In this document: piece by piece, positions 16,390 to 24,433 of the stretch
Position numbering within the stretch: position 1 is the stretch's first letter
Layout of the letters: every line of letters starts with the position of its first letter
Origin: Psittacicella hinzii
GTDB taxonomy: Bacteria; Pseudomonadota; Gammaproteobacteria; Enterobacterales; Psittacicellaceae
Reading direction: 5' to 3'
Length of the DNA: 46,068 nucleotides
Assembly (NCBI RefSeq): GCF_003585935.1
Contig: NZ_NRJG01000005.1
Location: 1 to 46,068, forward strand
Program-made: the position numbers and the translations under genes
The notes under the pieces: model-generated
The model's input: only the letters and a program-made list of their open reading frames with translations
Databases searched by the model: none
Told to the model about the DNA's origin: nothing

Positions 16390-17208
16390 CTAATAAAATA
16401 CCGATTTTAAGACAGCTAGATCAGCGTATGAGTTAACAAACGCCCAGATAACCATTAGTGAACCAATGAGTTCGGCTAAGGCTGTAGCTCCATGCACTAA
16501 CATGGCAAAGCGTGATTCTGATAATTTAGAACGCGCAAAGATTAAGTAAAAGTTTTCTTCGGTGCAAACATAACGGAAGGCAAACATCATAATGTACACA
16601 CTTAAGAAGATATTTGCAGCAAAGTACTCACGATGACCTACAATTGACAGCACAAATAGAAGCGCACTAAAAATTAACCAGAAGCACAGGGTTTTATAGC
16701 TACCTAGCAGAATATTCCAAATAAAACGCACAACCATAAGACCGGCGATTATCCCAAAACAAGTACGAGAGTAATCGTAATTAACCGTCATGGTTGAGGT
16801 TAAGAGCCAAGATTTAAATTGCGGAAAATCAGCCAAAGAAATATAAGCTAAGAATGAAGCAACTACTTCAGTAAAAATTAAGATTTCTTTGCTGTAAATG
16901 GTTGCCAAAATGGTAAAGTTGTGATAATTTCGGCGAATCCGCGTATGTAAAAATTGGCTACAAATAAAGCGATAGATGAGCAGAAAAGCCAAGAAAAATA
17001 GCGTTACTACTAATAAAGGCTTATAAGGATCGAGATATAAAAAGCTCGAATAGAAAAACTTAGGTGAAATTAATGAAGTGATTAATTGCAGAATAATAAA
17101 AGTTAAACTAAACGCAAAGGCTTCAAAATGTGGATCTCGATAGTTATAAATACAGCGTAATAACACTAGCACTGCTACAATAATAAAACTAGGACTAGCA
17201 AAATCCAT
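16390..17208 (-). CDS. Unknown multi-pass membrane protein, paralogue B
   Basis: 272-aa protein with about seven to eight hydrophobic helices. It is similar in order and motif spacing to the product of 15420-16325: LLRCIYNYRDPHFE near residue 20, DPYKPLLVV near 61, IAGLMVVRF near 154 and SYKTLCFWLIF near 169. No catalytic motif or known family is recognised. Local duplication followed by divergence is the simplest origin. The minus-strand bases AGGAAGCTCTTC before the ATG provide a ribosome site. Confidence 0.65.
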   Translation of the reverse strand: MDFASPSFIIVAVLVLLRCIYNYRDPHFEAFAFSLTFIILQLITSLISPKFFYSSFLYLDPYKPLLVVTLFFLAFLLIYRFICSQFLHTRIRRNYHNFTILATIYSKEILIFTEVVASFLAYISLADFPQFKSWLLTSTMTVNYDYSRTCFGIIAGLMVVRFIWNILLGSYKTLCFWLIFSALLFVLSIVGHREYFAANIFLSVYIMMFAFRYVCTEENFYLIFARSKLSESRFAMLVHGATALAELIGSLMVIWAFVNSYADLAVLKSVFY

Positions 17209-17260
17209 GAAGAGCTTCCTAAAGTTTATTGTAAAACTAATTGATGAGTGCTAAAAATTA

Positions 17261-17300
17261 ACCCTTAAAGTTCGTTAATTGCTTAACAAACTTTAAGGGT
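17261..17300 (-). terminator. asnS terminator
   Basis: Outer 12-bp perfect stem ACCCTTAAAGTT and its complement, with an inner GTTAA/TTAAC pair. It lies 40 bases past the asnS stop, with TAATTTTTAG following on the minus strand. Confidence 0.75.
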
Positions 17301-17339
17301 GGTTAAGCAAGGTAACAAGTTTAGGTTGTTACTTTAAGC

Positions 17340-18743
17340 TTAGAATGCGGCGTTGTTTGGAGTACGTGGGAATGGGATTGCATCACGTACGTTTGAAATA
17401 CCTGTTACGTAAGTAACTAGACGTTCAAAACCTAAACCAAAACCTGAGTGTGGTACTGAACCATAACGACGTAAGTCTAAGTACCAGCTGTATGCTTCAG
17501 GATCTAAACCAACTTCTTTCATACGTGCAGTTAACACATCTAAACGCTCTTCACGTTGTGAACCACCGATGATTTCACCAATTCCTGGAGCTAATACGTC
17601 CATTGCAGCTACAGTTTTACCATCTGGGTTTTGACGCATGTAGAATGCTTTGATTTCTTTAGGGTAGTTTTTCACGATTACAGGTGCTTTGAAGTGTTCT
17701 TCAGCTAAATAACGTTCGTGTTCTGAAGACATGTCAATACCCCAGTAAACAGGGAATTCGAATTTTTTCCCACAGTTTTCAAGGATTTTAATAGCATCAG
17801 TATAGTCAACTTGTACGAAGTCTGAATTTGCTAGGTTTTCTAGACGTTCAATAATACCTGGTTGTACGTGTTGGTTAAAGAACTCTAAATCGTCACGGTT
17901 TTTTTCAAGCACAGCTTTGAAAGTGTAACGTAACATGTCTTCGGCTAGTTTTGCGTTGTCTTCTAAGTCGTAGAATGCAACTTCAGGCTCAACCATCCAG
18001 AATTCAGCAAGGTGACGGGTGGTGTTAGAGTTTTCCGCTCGGAAAGTCGGACCGAAAGTATACACTTTAGAAAGAGCACTTGCGTAAGTTTCACCGTTTA
18101 ATTGACCTGATACGGTTAAGAATGCTTCTTTACCAAAGAAGTCTTGTTTCCAGTCAATTTTACCGTCAGCGGTTTTTGGTGGGTTCATCATATCTAACGT
18201 AGATACGCGGAACATTTCACCAGCACCTTCACAGTCTGAAGCTGTAATTAATGGCGTAGCCACCCAGTAGAAACCACGTGATTGGAAGAACTCATGAATA
18301 GCAAAAGCTAAAGTGTTACGTACACGAGCTACAGCACCAATTAGGTTAGTACGTGGACGTAAGTGAGCGATTTCACGTAGAGTTTCGATTGAAACACGCT
18401 TGTTTGATAGTGGGTATTGATCTGGGTTTTCTACTAGACCAACAACTTCTACGTTTTCAGCTGCGATTTCAACCGCTTGACCTTGACCTGCAGAAGCTAC
18501 TAGTTTACCAGTAACAATAACTGAACTACCTGTTGTTAAGCTTAATACTTCGTTTTCATAGTTAGCTAAAGTATTTGGCACAACTGCTTGTACAGCGTTA
18601 AAGCCAGAACCGTCGTATACAGCTAAGAATGAAAAACCGGCTTTTGAGTCACGACGTGTACGTACCCAGCCGCGTACGGTAACTTCACTGCCAACGGCAA
18701 CTTTACCGCTTAGAATATCTTGGGTAGAAGCAATGGTTGTCAT
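17340..18743 (-). CDS. asnS: Asparaginyl-tRNA synthetase
   Basis: Class IIb aminoacyl-tRNA synthetase that charges tRNA-Asn. The 467-aa protein is nearly the length of E. coli AsnS (466). It has the N-terminal OB-fold ([19 protein letters not shown]), motif 2 around [15 protein letters not shown], and motif 3 GFGLGFERL before the terminal FPRTP. The start at 18743 is chosen because AGGAG lies 7 bases upstream and the protein then aligns from its first residues. The frame remains open a further 31 codons upstream, but that extension covers the leader. The leader contains a long imperfect hairpin. Confidence 0.95.
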   Translation of the reverse strand: MTTIASTQDILSGKVAVGSEVTVRGWVRTRRDSKAGFSFLAVYDGSGFNAVQAVVPNTLANYENEVLSLTTGSSVIVTGKLVASAGQGQAVEIAAENVEVVGLVENPDQYPLSNKRVSIETLREIAHLRPRTNLIGAVARVRNTLAFAIHEFFQSRGFYWVATPLITASDCEGAGEMFRVSTLDMMNPPKTADGKIDWKQDFFGKEAFLTVSGQLNGETYASALSKVYTFGPTFRAENSNTTRHLAEFWMVEPEVAFYDLEDNAKLAEDMLRYTFKAVLEKNRDDLEFFNQHVQPGIIERLENLANSDFVQVDYTDAIKILENCGKKFEFPVYWGIDMSSEHERYLAEEHFKAPVIVKNYPKEIKAFYMRQNPDGKTVAAMDVLAPGIGEIIGGSQREERLDVLTARMKEVGLDPEAYSWYLDLRRYGSVPHSGFGLGFERLVTYVTGISNVRDAIPFPRTPNNAAF

Positions 18744-18797
18744 TGCAAAACTCCTAATAATATAAGTATTTATTAATAATAATTGAATAGAGGAAAA

Positions 18798-18845
18798 GTT
18801 AGCAGACTTCTTTAGAGCTAAGTTAACGCTAAACAAGTCTCTAAC
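18798..18845 (-). promoter_or_regulatory. Structured asnS leader hairpin
   Basis: Three 5-bp helices stack with single small interruptions: GTTAG/CTAAC, GACTT/AAGTC and TTTAG/CTAAA. They lie about 55 bases before the asnS ATG. It is possibly a translational or transcript-stability element. Confidence 0.4.
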
Positions 18846-19037
18846 TCAACTAAAAACTTAAAGCTTAGTGTAATTTTTTACAGTTACTATTTACCTACTT
18901 ATAATTGTCTACTAATATTTGCCTACTTGGAATTACAAAACCAAGAAAGACAAAGTAAAAGCCGTAACAAGTATCTGTAATGAGGATTAATCTACAGGTT
19001 TAAGCTATTTTTTAGTGGTAAAGAATAAGAGAATAAG

Positions 19038-19070
19038 TTTAAGATTAAAGATCTAAGGTTTAATCTTAAA
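19038..19070. other. Perfect 12-bp inverted repeat in the asnS-infA gap
   Basis: TTTAAGATTAAA and TTTAATCTTAAA flank a 9-nt loop. It sits between divergent genes, where no terminator is expected, and lacks a U-tract. Confidence 0.45.
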
Positions 19071-19346
19071 TTTAGTCACTTTATGGTTTAACCATTTTAG
19101 CATATAGCGAGTAATTTCGTGTTAAAACTAGCAGATAAATTTAACTTAGGCTTGGTTATCTATCTAAAGGTAATTTTGCGCTTAAGTTTGAGAAACTAAC
19201 TGTACCTAAATGTTTACGCTAACTAAGTAAAAACTGCGGTTTACGTCTAATTTAAAGCACAGATAGTTATAAATATATCGCTAATTTACATTAAAACTAG
19301 CCGCTTGATAGTTAAGAAGAAAATTGTCTTTAGCTTTGGTTCTTTG

Positions 19347-19355
19347 TGTTATAAT
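19347..19355 (+). promoter_or_regulatory. infA extended -10 promoter
   Basis: TGTTATAAT forms an extended -10 with a GC-rich stretch (GCCGCG) just downstream near the start point, as seen at growth-rate-controlled promoters. TTGTCT at 19324-19329 would be a -35 with a long 20-bp spacing. Confidence 0.6.
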
Positions 19356-19392
19356 ATGCCGCGTTATTTATTTTTATTACAAACGAGGTCTC

Positions 19393-19611
19393 ATGGCAAA
19401 AGAAGCTGTAATTGAGTTTCAAGGTACTGTAATTGAAACATTACCTAATACTATGTTCCGTGTTGAATTAGAAAACGGTCACAAAATTATCGCTCACATT
19501 AGCGGTAAAATGCGTAAAAACTATATCCGCATTTTAACGGGTGATAAAGTTACTGTAGAAATTACGCCTTATGATATTACTAAAGGTCGTATCGTTTTCC
19601 GTTCAAGATAG
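19393..19611 (+). CDS. infA: Translation initiation factor IF-1
   Basis: Small OB-fold protein that occupies the ribosomal A site during initiation. At 72 aa it has the standard length. It has the conserved [19 protein letters not shown] start, [13 protein letters not shown] centre and a basic C terminus ending RIVFRSR. ATG 19393 is preceded by GAGG, 5-6 bases away. The frame extends upstream to 19324, but that part includes the promoter. It is monocistronic. Confidence 0.97.
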   Translation: MAKEAVIEFQGTVIETLPNTMFRVELENGHKIIAHISGKMRKNYIRILTGDKVTVEITPYDITKGRIVFRSR

Positions 19612-19770
19612 AACAAACTACAAACTCAGTAATTTTAAGTTTAATTCAACTGAAAAGTGGACAGGAATTACCTCAAACTTTTTGGCAAGTATTAGCGTCT
19701 GTTTACAGCCGCATGCAATACCTCTAGTAGCATAGCTCTAATGTTACTTCAAAGGTTTGAAATATTTATA

Positions 19771-19809
19771 AAAACCGTAGCTAACGAGCTATGGTTTTTC
19801 TTTTTTCTC
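19771..19809 (+). terminator. Terminator-like hairpin immediately before ttcA
   Basis: A 12-bp stem with one G-T wobble (AAAACCGTAGCT / AGCTATGGTTTT), loop AACG, is followed by TCTTTTTTC. It ends about 6 bases before the ttcA ATG. It can end the infA transcript. However, TATTTATA at 19763-19770 suggests that the ttcA transcript itself starts at this hairpin. Confidence 0.6.
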
Positions 19810-19815
19810 AAAATT

Positions 19816-20955
19816 ATGCAAGAAACGAAATTATTATCTGACGCCAAACAGGATCATCGCCTTAATAAACTAGCTAAGCGTCTTCGTAGTGAAGTAGGTA
19901 AAGCTATTGCCGACTTTAATATGATTGAAGAAGGCGATAAGATTATGGTGTGTTTATCTGGTGGTAAAGACTCTTATGCTTTACTCGATATTTTAAGATC
20001 TTTACAAAAATACGCACCAGTGAACTTTGAGTTACTCGCAGTAAATTTAGATCAACAACAACCAGGCTTTCCTAAAGAAGTATTACCTAACTATTTAGAA
20101 TCGATTGGTGTACCTTATCGCATTGTCAACGAAGATACTTACAGTGTGGTAAAACGTATTATTGAAGAAGGTAAAACTACTTGTTCATTATGCTCGCGCT
20201 TACGTCGTGGTATTTTATATCGCGTAGCGCAAGAAGAAAAATGTACCAAAATAGCTTTAGGTCACCACCGTGATGATATGGTGGAAACGCTATTTTTAAA
20301 CATGTTCTTTGCCGGCAAAATGAAATCTATGCCACCAAAACTTGTAAGTGATAATGGCTTACATACAGTGATTCGTCCTTTAGCTTATTGTCGTGAAAAA
20401 GACTTAGCTAAGTACGCACAATTAAAAGAATTCCCAATTATTCCATGTAACCTTTGTGGTTCACAACCTAATTTACAGCGTAAAGCAGTAAAAGAAATGT
20501 TAAATACATGGGATAAACAATATCCAGGTCGTATTGAAACTATTTTCCGTGCAATGCAAGATATTTCTACTTCGCATATGCTGGATCATGGTTTATACGA
20601 TTTTAAAACCTTAAGTTCTTTAAGTCAACAGCAGTTCAATCCGCATCATAATGCGCAAGGTACTCCTGTAAACTTACTTGCTTCACGTACTGAAGAAGCT
20701 AACGCCAAAACGACGAGCCAAGAAGTACAAGCGCAACAAGCAAGTTCTCAAGCAACTACTAACAAAGCTGTAAATGCGGCAGCTGTTGCGCATGAAGCTA
20801 ATTTATTAGTTAATGACGAAGAGCTTGACCAAATGGCGCAAGAAGAACTGTTTGGTAGTGTAAACTACGACGCTCTTGCTAAATCTCTTGAAAAAGAGTA
20901 TGGACAAGAAAAAGAAGAATTAAAAATCCAAGGTCTAAAAATTAAACAACTTTAG
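19816..20955 (+). CDS. ttcA: tRNA 2-thiocytidine synthetase TtcA
   Basis: ATP- and [4Fe-4S]-dependent enzyme that thiolates C32 in tRNAs, including arginine tRNAs. It has the PP-loop SGGKDS (48-53), the cluster cysteine pair CSLC (Cys123, Cys126) and CNLC (Cys211, Cys214), and ALGHHRDD. Residues 1-290 match E. coli TtcA (311 aa) closely. The C-terminal approximately 85 residues are an unusual low-complexity then acidic/basic tail ([10 protein letters not shown] region, ending [12 protein letters not shown]). ATG 19816 gives the normal N terminus but has no ribosome site. An upstream ATG at 19741 would translate the leader hairpin. Confidence 0.93.
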   Translation: MQETKLLSDAKQDHRLNKLAKRLRSEVGKAIADFNMIEEGDKIMVCLSGGKDSYALLDILRSLQKYAPVNFELLAVNLDQQQPGFPKEVLPNYLESIGVPYRIVNEDTYSVVKRIIEEGKTTCSLCSRLRRGILYRVAQEEKCTKIALGHHRDDMVETLFLNMFFAGKMKSMPPKLVSDNGLHTVIRPLAYCREKDLAKYAQLKEFPIIPCNLCGSQPNLQRKAVKEMLNTWDKQYPGRIETIFRAMQDISTSHMLDHGLYDFKTLSSLSQQQFNPHHNAQGTPVNLLASRTEEANAKTTSQEVQAQQASSQATTNKAVNAAAVAHEANLLVNDEELDQMAQEELFGSVNYDALAKSLEKEYGQEKEELKIQGLKIKQL

Positions 20956-20960
20956 TAGAT

Positions 20961-20981
20961 AAGCTAACCTAAGGTTAGCTT
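20961..20981 (+). terminator. Possible weak terminator after ttcA
   Basis: AAGCTAACC/GGTTAGCTT stem with a 3-nt loop, 5 bases past the ttcA stop. No U-tract follows. Confidence 0.4.
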
Positions 20982-21148
20982 AAAAGCTAGTAAAGTTAAA
21001 TCATCTTTTATTTATATTTTGTAATCACACACCTAATTGGGATTATTTGTGGTTGGATGCAAAACTACCTTACTATCTTGATCCAATTTAGTCTTGTAAA
21101 CTGCTAGGGTAAGCTAGACAAATAATTAAACTATCTTTTGGGGTAACA

Positions 21149-22636
21149 ATGACAACTTTTGCTAAACCGGAATTACTAAGTCCAGCTGGTTCTTTAAAGA
21201 ACATGCGTTATGCTTTTGCTTATGGTGCAGATGCTGTATATGCAGGACAACCTCGTTATTCATTACGTGTGCGTAATAACGAATTTAACTGGGAAAACCT
21301 AGAAATAGGGATCAACGAAGCTCACGCGCTAGGGAAAAAATTCTATATCGTAGTTAACATCGCTCCACACAATGCGAAGTTAAAAACGTTTATTAAAGAT
21401 ATGGAACGTGTAGTAGCAATGAAGCCGGATGCTTTTATTCTTTCTGATCCAGGCTTAATTATGCTTATGCACCAATACTTCCCAGAAGCAGTACTTCACT
21501 TATCAGTACAAGCAAATGCAGTTAACTGGGCGGCATGTAAATTCTGGTACGACTATGGTGTAAGTCGTGTAATCTTATCACGTGAGTTAAGCTTAGACGA
21601 AATCGAAGAGATTCGTCAACATGTACCTGAGTTAGAATTAGAAGTATTCGTACATGGTGCTTTATGTATGGCTTACTCTGGTCGTTGCTTATTATCTGGT
21701 TACATTAATAAACGTGACCCGAACCAAGGTACTTGTACGAACGCTTGTCGTTGGCAATATGATTTACAAGAAGGTCAAGAAGACGAACTTGGACAAATCG
21801 TTGAGCGCGTAGCAGCAGGTGAAACAGTTGATGGTCGTGAAGAAGATCCAAACGCTAAATTATTAAATTCTAGTGCCGATGATCTAAAAATTGCCGTGAA
21901 TAATGTTGAACCGACATTAGGCATTGGGCAACCAACCAATAAAACCTTCTTAATCACAGAGCCTCGTCGCCCAGATGAAAAAATGACGGCTTTTGAGGAT
22001 GAACACGGTACATATATTATGAATAGCCGTGACTTACGTGCGATCCAACACATTCCACGTTTAACGCAAATGGGTGTGCATTCAGTAAAAATTGAAGGTC
22101 GTACTAAATCATTCTTCTACTGTGCACGTACTGCACAAATCTACCGTCAAGCAATTGATGACGCAGCTGCGGGTAAAGAGTTAGATCCGTCATTAATTCG
22201 TCAACTAGATTCTCTAGCGCACCGTGGTTATACTGATGGTTTCTTACAACGTCACACTCACGATCAATACCAACACTACGTATCTGGTAACTCTACTTCA
22301 GATTTCCAACAATTTGTAGGGGCATTTACTGGTGAGCGTCAAGGTAACCTAGCTTTAGTAGAGGTGAAAAACAAATTTAAAGTTGGTGACTTTATCGAGA
22401 TCATGACACCAAAAGGTAATAAGTCTTACCGTTTAGAGAAAATGTTTAACCGTAAAATGGAACCAACAGATGTTGCTCCAGGTGACGGTCACAAAGTGTG
22501 GTTAGAAGTAGATCCGGAAATGGAACTAGAATACGCTTTAGTGTTACGTTATTTAGAAGACGGCTTAGACACTACAGATCCACATGGTCGTAAAGCTGCT
22601 GCTAATGCGAATATTAACATTAAAGAATTAAACTAA
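21149..22636 (+). CDS. trhP: tRNA hydroxylation protein TrhP (YegQ, U32 peptidase family)
   Basis: Prephenate-dependent enzyme system that makes 5-hydroxyuridine at wobble position 34 of tRNAs. The 495-aa protein starts PELLSPAGSLKNMRYAFAYGADAVY, as in YegQ. It has the U32 signature EVFVHGALCMAYSGRC (165-180), then GTCTNACRW with further conserved cysteines (Cys196, Cys200). The cysteines probably bind an iron-sulfur cluster. It is longer than E. coli YegQ (453), mainly from a charged insertion around residues 205-245. A weak GGGG ribosome site precedes the ATG. With ttcA and the two tRNA-Arg genes, this is the third tRNA-related locus in 9 kb. Confidence 0.9.
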   Translation: MTTFAKPELLSPAGSLKNMRYAFAYGADAVYAGQPRYSLRVRNNEFNWENLEIGINEAHALGKKFYIVVNIAPHNAKLKTFIKDMERVVAMKPDAFILSDPGLIMLMHQYFPEAVLHLSVQANAVNWAACKFWYDYGVSRVILSRELSLDEIEEIRQHVPELELEVFVHGALCMAYSGRCLLSGYINKRDPNQGTCTNACRWQYDLQEGQEDELGQIVERVAAGETVDGREEDPNAKLLNSSADDLKIAVNNVEPTLGIGQPTNKTFLITEPRRPDEKMTAFEDEHGTYIMNSRDLRAIQHIPRLTQMGVHSVKIEGRTKSFFYCARTAQIYRQAIDDAAAGKELDPSLIRQLDSLAHRGYTDGFLQRHTHDQYQHYVSGNSTSDFQQFVGAFTGERQGNLALVEVKNKFKVGDFIEIMTPKGNKSYRLEKMFNRKMEPTDVAPGDGHKVWLEVDPEMELEYALVLRYLEDGLDTTDPHGRKAAANANINIKELN

Positions 22637-22715
22637 TTGTTTGCAACGCTTAGGCAAAAGAAGATTAGTTGTTAGTCTTAGAAGTATTAGCACTAAACTT
22701 GTAAAATCCAAACAT

Positions 22716-22748
22716 GCAAAAAGCACCTCGTAATGAGGTGCTTTTTGC
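22716..22748. terminator. Bidirectional terminator trhP/uraA
   Basis: 14-bp perfect stem GCAAAAAGCACCTC with complement, 5-nt loop, A- and T-runs on both strands, between convergent genes. Confidence 0.85.
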
Positions 22749-22775
22749 GTGTGTATGTTTTTACATCTTCAAGCT

Positions 22776-24167
22776 TTAAGCTTTTTTATTACCAAAGTCA
22801 TCTTCCTGATCTTCAGTAGCCTCTTTAGGATGTAAACCTTCATATGTTGAATCGGTAGCCGAAAGAGTAAGAGCTTTACCGTATTCTTGTGGATCTTGTA
22901 CACTAAAGCGGTAGTCGTTACCAGGAAGAATTGCATTTAAAACAATTCCTGAAATAGCCGCAATCGCAATGCCCGAAAGTGATACATGCGCTCCGAACAG
23001 ACTAAATTCTACAGGACGAGTTGCAAAACCTAAACCTGTAACTAAGATCACCGCTCCGATAATTAAATTACGTGATTTAGTTAAGTCTACTTGGTTTTCT
23101 GCTACGTTACGAATACCGATAGCTGAAATCATGCCGTAAAGAATTAATGATACTCCACCAATAATTGCGGTTGGAATAGAGTTAATTACATCTGAAACAA
23201 ATGGCACAAAAGCAAAACAGATCGCGAACATTGCTGCATAGCGCGTTACACGTGGATCATATACTTTAGTTAGAGCAAGTACACCTGTGTTTTCTCCATA
23301 GGTTGTACAAGCCGGACCACCTAAGTATGAACCTAACATAGTTGCAACCCCATCACCGAACAGAGTGCGGTGTAAACCAGGTTTCACAATAAAGTTACGT
23401 TGCGTTGTTGCTGATACAGCCGATACGTCACCAATGTGCTCCATAGTTGTCGCTAGTACAATAGGAACAATTGTAATAATAGCCGAAAGATTAAAGGTTG
23501 CAAAATATTCCGTTTTTAATGGCATAGCCACAAGGGTTAAGTTGTGGAAATGTGATTTATCAACTAAACCAAAACATAAAGCTACAATGTATGAACCAAA
23601 AATCCCGAATAATAACGGCACAATTTTCATCATGCCACGACCCCAAATATTTGTGATGATAATAATTGCAATCGCAAGTAAAGCTAATCCCCAATGACTT
23701 GAAGCCATATTAATTGCTGATGGAGCTAAGGTTAAACCGATACAAATAATAATTGGACCAGTAACAATTGGTGGGAAGAAACGCATAATACGTTTAACAC
23801 CAAAGACATAAATTAGCGCTGCAAAGATCATATAAACAATCCCCGCAACAAACACTCCACCGAGAGCCATAGATAGATGCTCTGGATCTTTATTAGGAGC
23901 TACTGCCGCATAACCGGCTAAAAAGGCAAAAGAAGAACCTAAGAAAATAGGTACTTGACCTTTAGTAATTAAATGGAAAGCTAAAGTTCCTAGACCTGCA
24001 GTTAAAAGTGTAGTTGAAACATCTAGACCTGTAAGAATTGGAACTAATACCGTTGCCCCGAACATGGCAAAAGTATGTTGTAAGCCTAATAAGAATTTTT
24101 TACCTATAGACAATTCTTTAATGTCATAAATAGGGTTTTGTCCTAATTTAATTTTCGATTTTGACAT
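22776..24167 (-). CDS. uraA: NCS2-family nucleobase transporter, uracil permease type
   Basis: Proton-coupled uracil uptake in the inner membrane. The 463-aa protein has 12-14 hydrophobic segments. It carries the UraA-type signatures LLGLQHTFAMFGATVLVP near residue 27, GSSFAFLAGY near 77 and GGPACTTYGENTGVLALTKVYDP near 278, including the substrate-site glutamate. The C terminus has a 35-residue charged tail absent from E. coli UraA (429). AGAGG lies 10 bases before the ATG. It is monocistronic here and upp is not adjacent. Specificity for uracil rather than xanthine is based on the TYGENTGV motif. Confidence 0.88.
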   Translation of the reverse strand: MSKSKIKLGQNPIYDIKELSIGKKFLLGLQHTFAMFGATVLVPILTGLDVSTTLLTAGLGTLAFHLITKGQVPIFLGSSFAFLAGYAAVAPNKDPEHLSMALGGVFVAGIVYMIFAALIYVFGVKRIMRFFPPIVTGPIIICIGLTLAPSAINMASSHWGLALLAIAIIIITNIWGRGMMKIVPLLFGIFGSYIVALCFGLVDKSHFHNLTLVAMPLKTEYFATFNLSAIITIVPIVLATTMEHIGDVSAVSATTQRNFIVKPGLHRTLFGDGVATMLGSYLGGPACTTYGENTGVLALTKVYDPRVTRYAAMFAICFAFVPFVSDVINSIPTAIIGGVSLILYGMISAIGIRNVAENQVDLTKSRNLIIGAVILVTGLGFATRPVEFSLFGAHVSLSGIAIAAISGIVLNAILPGNDYRFSVQDPQEYGKALTLSATDSTYEGLHPKEATEDQEDDFGNKKA

Positions 24168-24301
24168 GAACTAAGATCCTCTATGCAAATTGTCAATATT
24201 TTACTAAAAAAATCCGATCTTATAGCTAGGCTTTTTTATAAAAAGACAGGTGTTTGCTTTAAAATGTTGATAATCAAAGCTATTTAGTTGTTTTTAGGGC
24301 A

Positions 24302-24332
24302 TAAAAAAGCTCAATGTAAATTACATTGAGCT
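24302..24332 (-). terminator. Terminator of the solute-binding-protein gene
   Basis: AGCTCAATGTAA and its complement pair (12 bp, the central bases being unpaired in practice). On the minus strand TTTTTTAT follows. It lies 100 bases past the stop at 24434. Confidence 0.8.
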
Positions 24333-24365
24333 CATTAAAATCACGTTCACAATCTTTAATCTCGC

Positions 24366-24400
24366 AAAAATTAAAAATTAAAAATTAAAAATAAAAATTA
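24366..24400 (+). repeat. AT-rich 7-bp tandem repeat
   Basis: About three to four copies of TTAAAAA in the 3' untranslated region of the solute-binding-protein gene. It is a simple sequence with no clear role. Confidence 0.6.
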
Positions 24401-24433
24401 ATTTAAAACTTTTACGTTATTAATAGATCTTAT

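Larger units (their letters stand above)
18744..19392. other. Divergent asnS-infA region
   Basis: 649 bases. It contains the asnS leader hairpin (18798-18845), an isolated perfect inverted repeat (19038-19070) and the infA promoter with its -10 at 19350. No further ORF is supported. Confidence 0.55.

Noticed and set aside
17340-24167. Possible horizontally acquired island
   Set aside because: The genes are core translation and transport functions with composition like the rest. There are no integrase, IS or attachment repeats around the tRNA genes.
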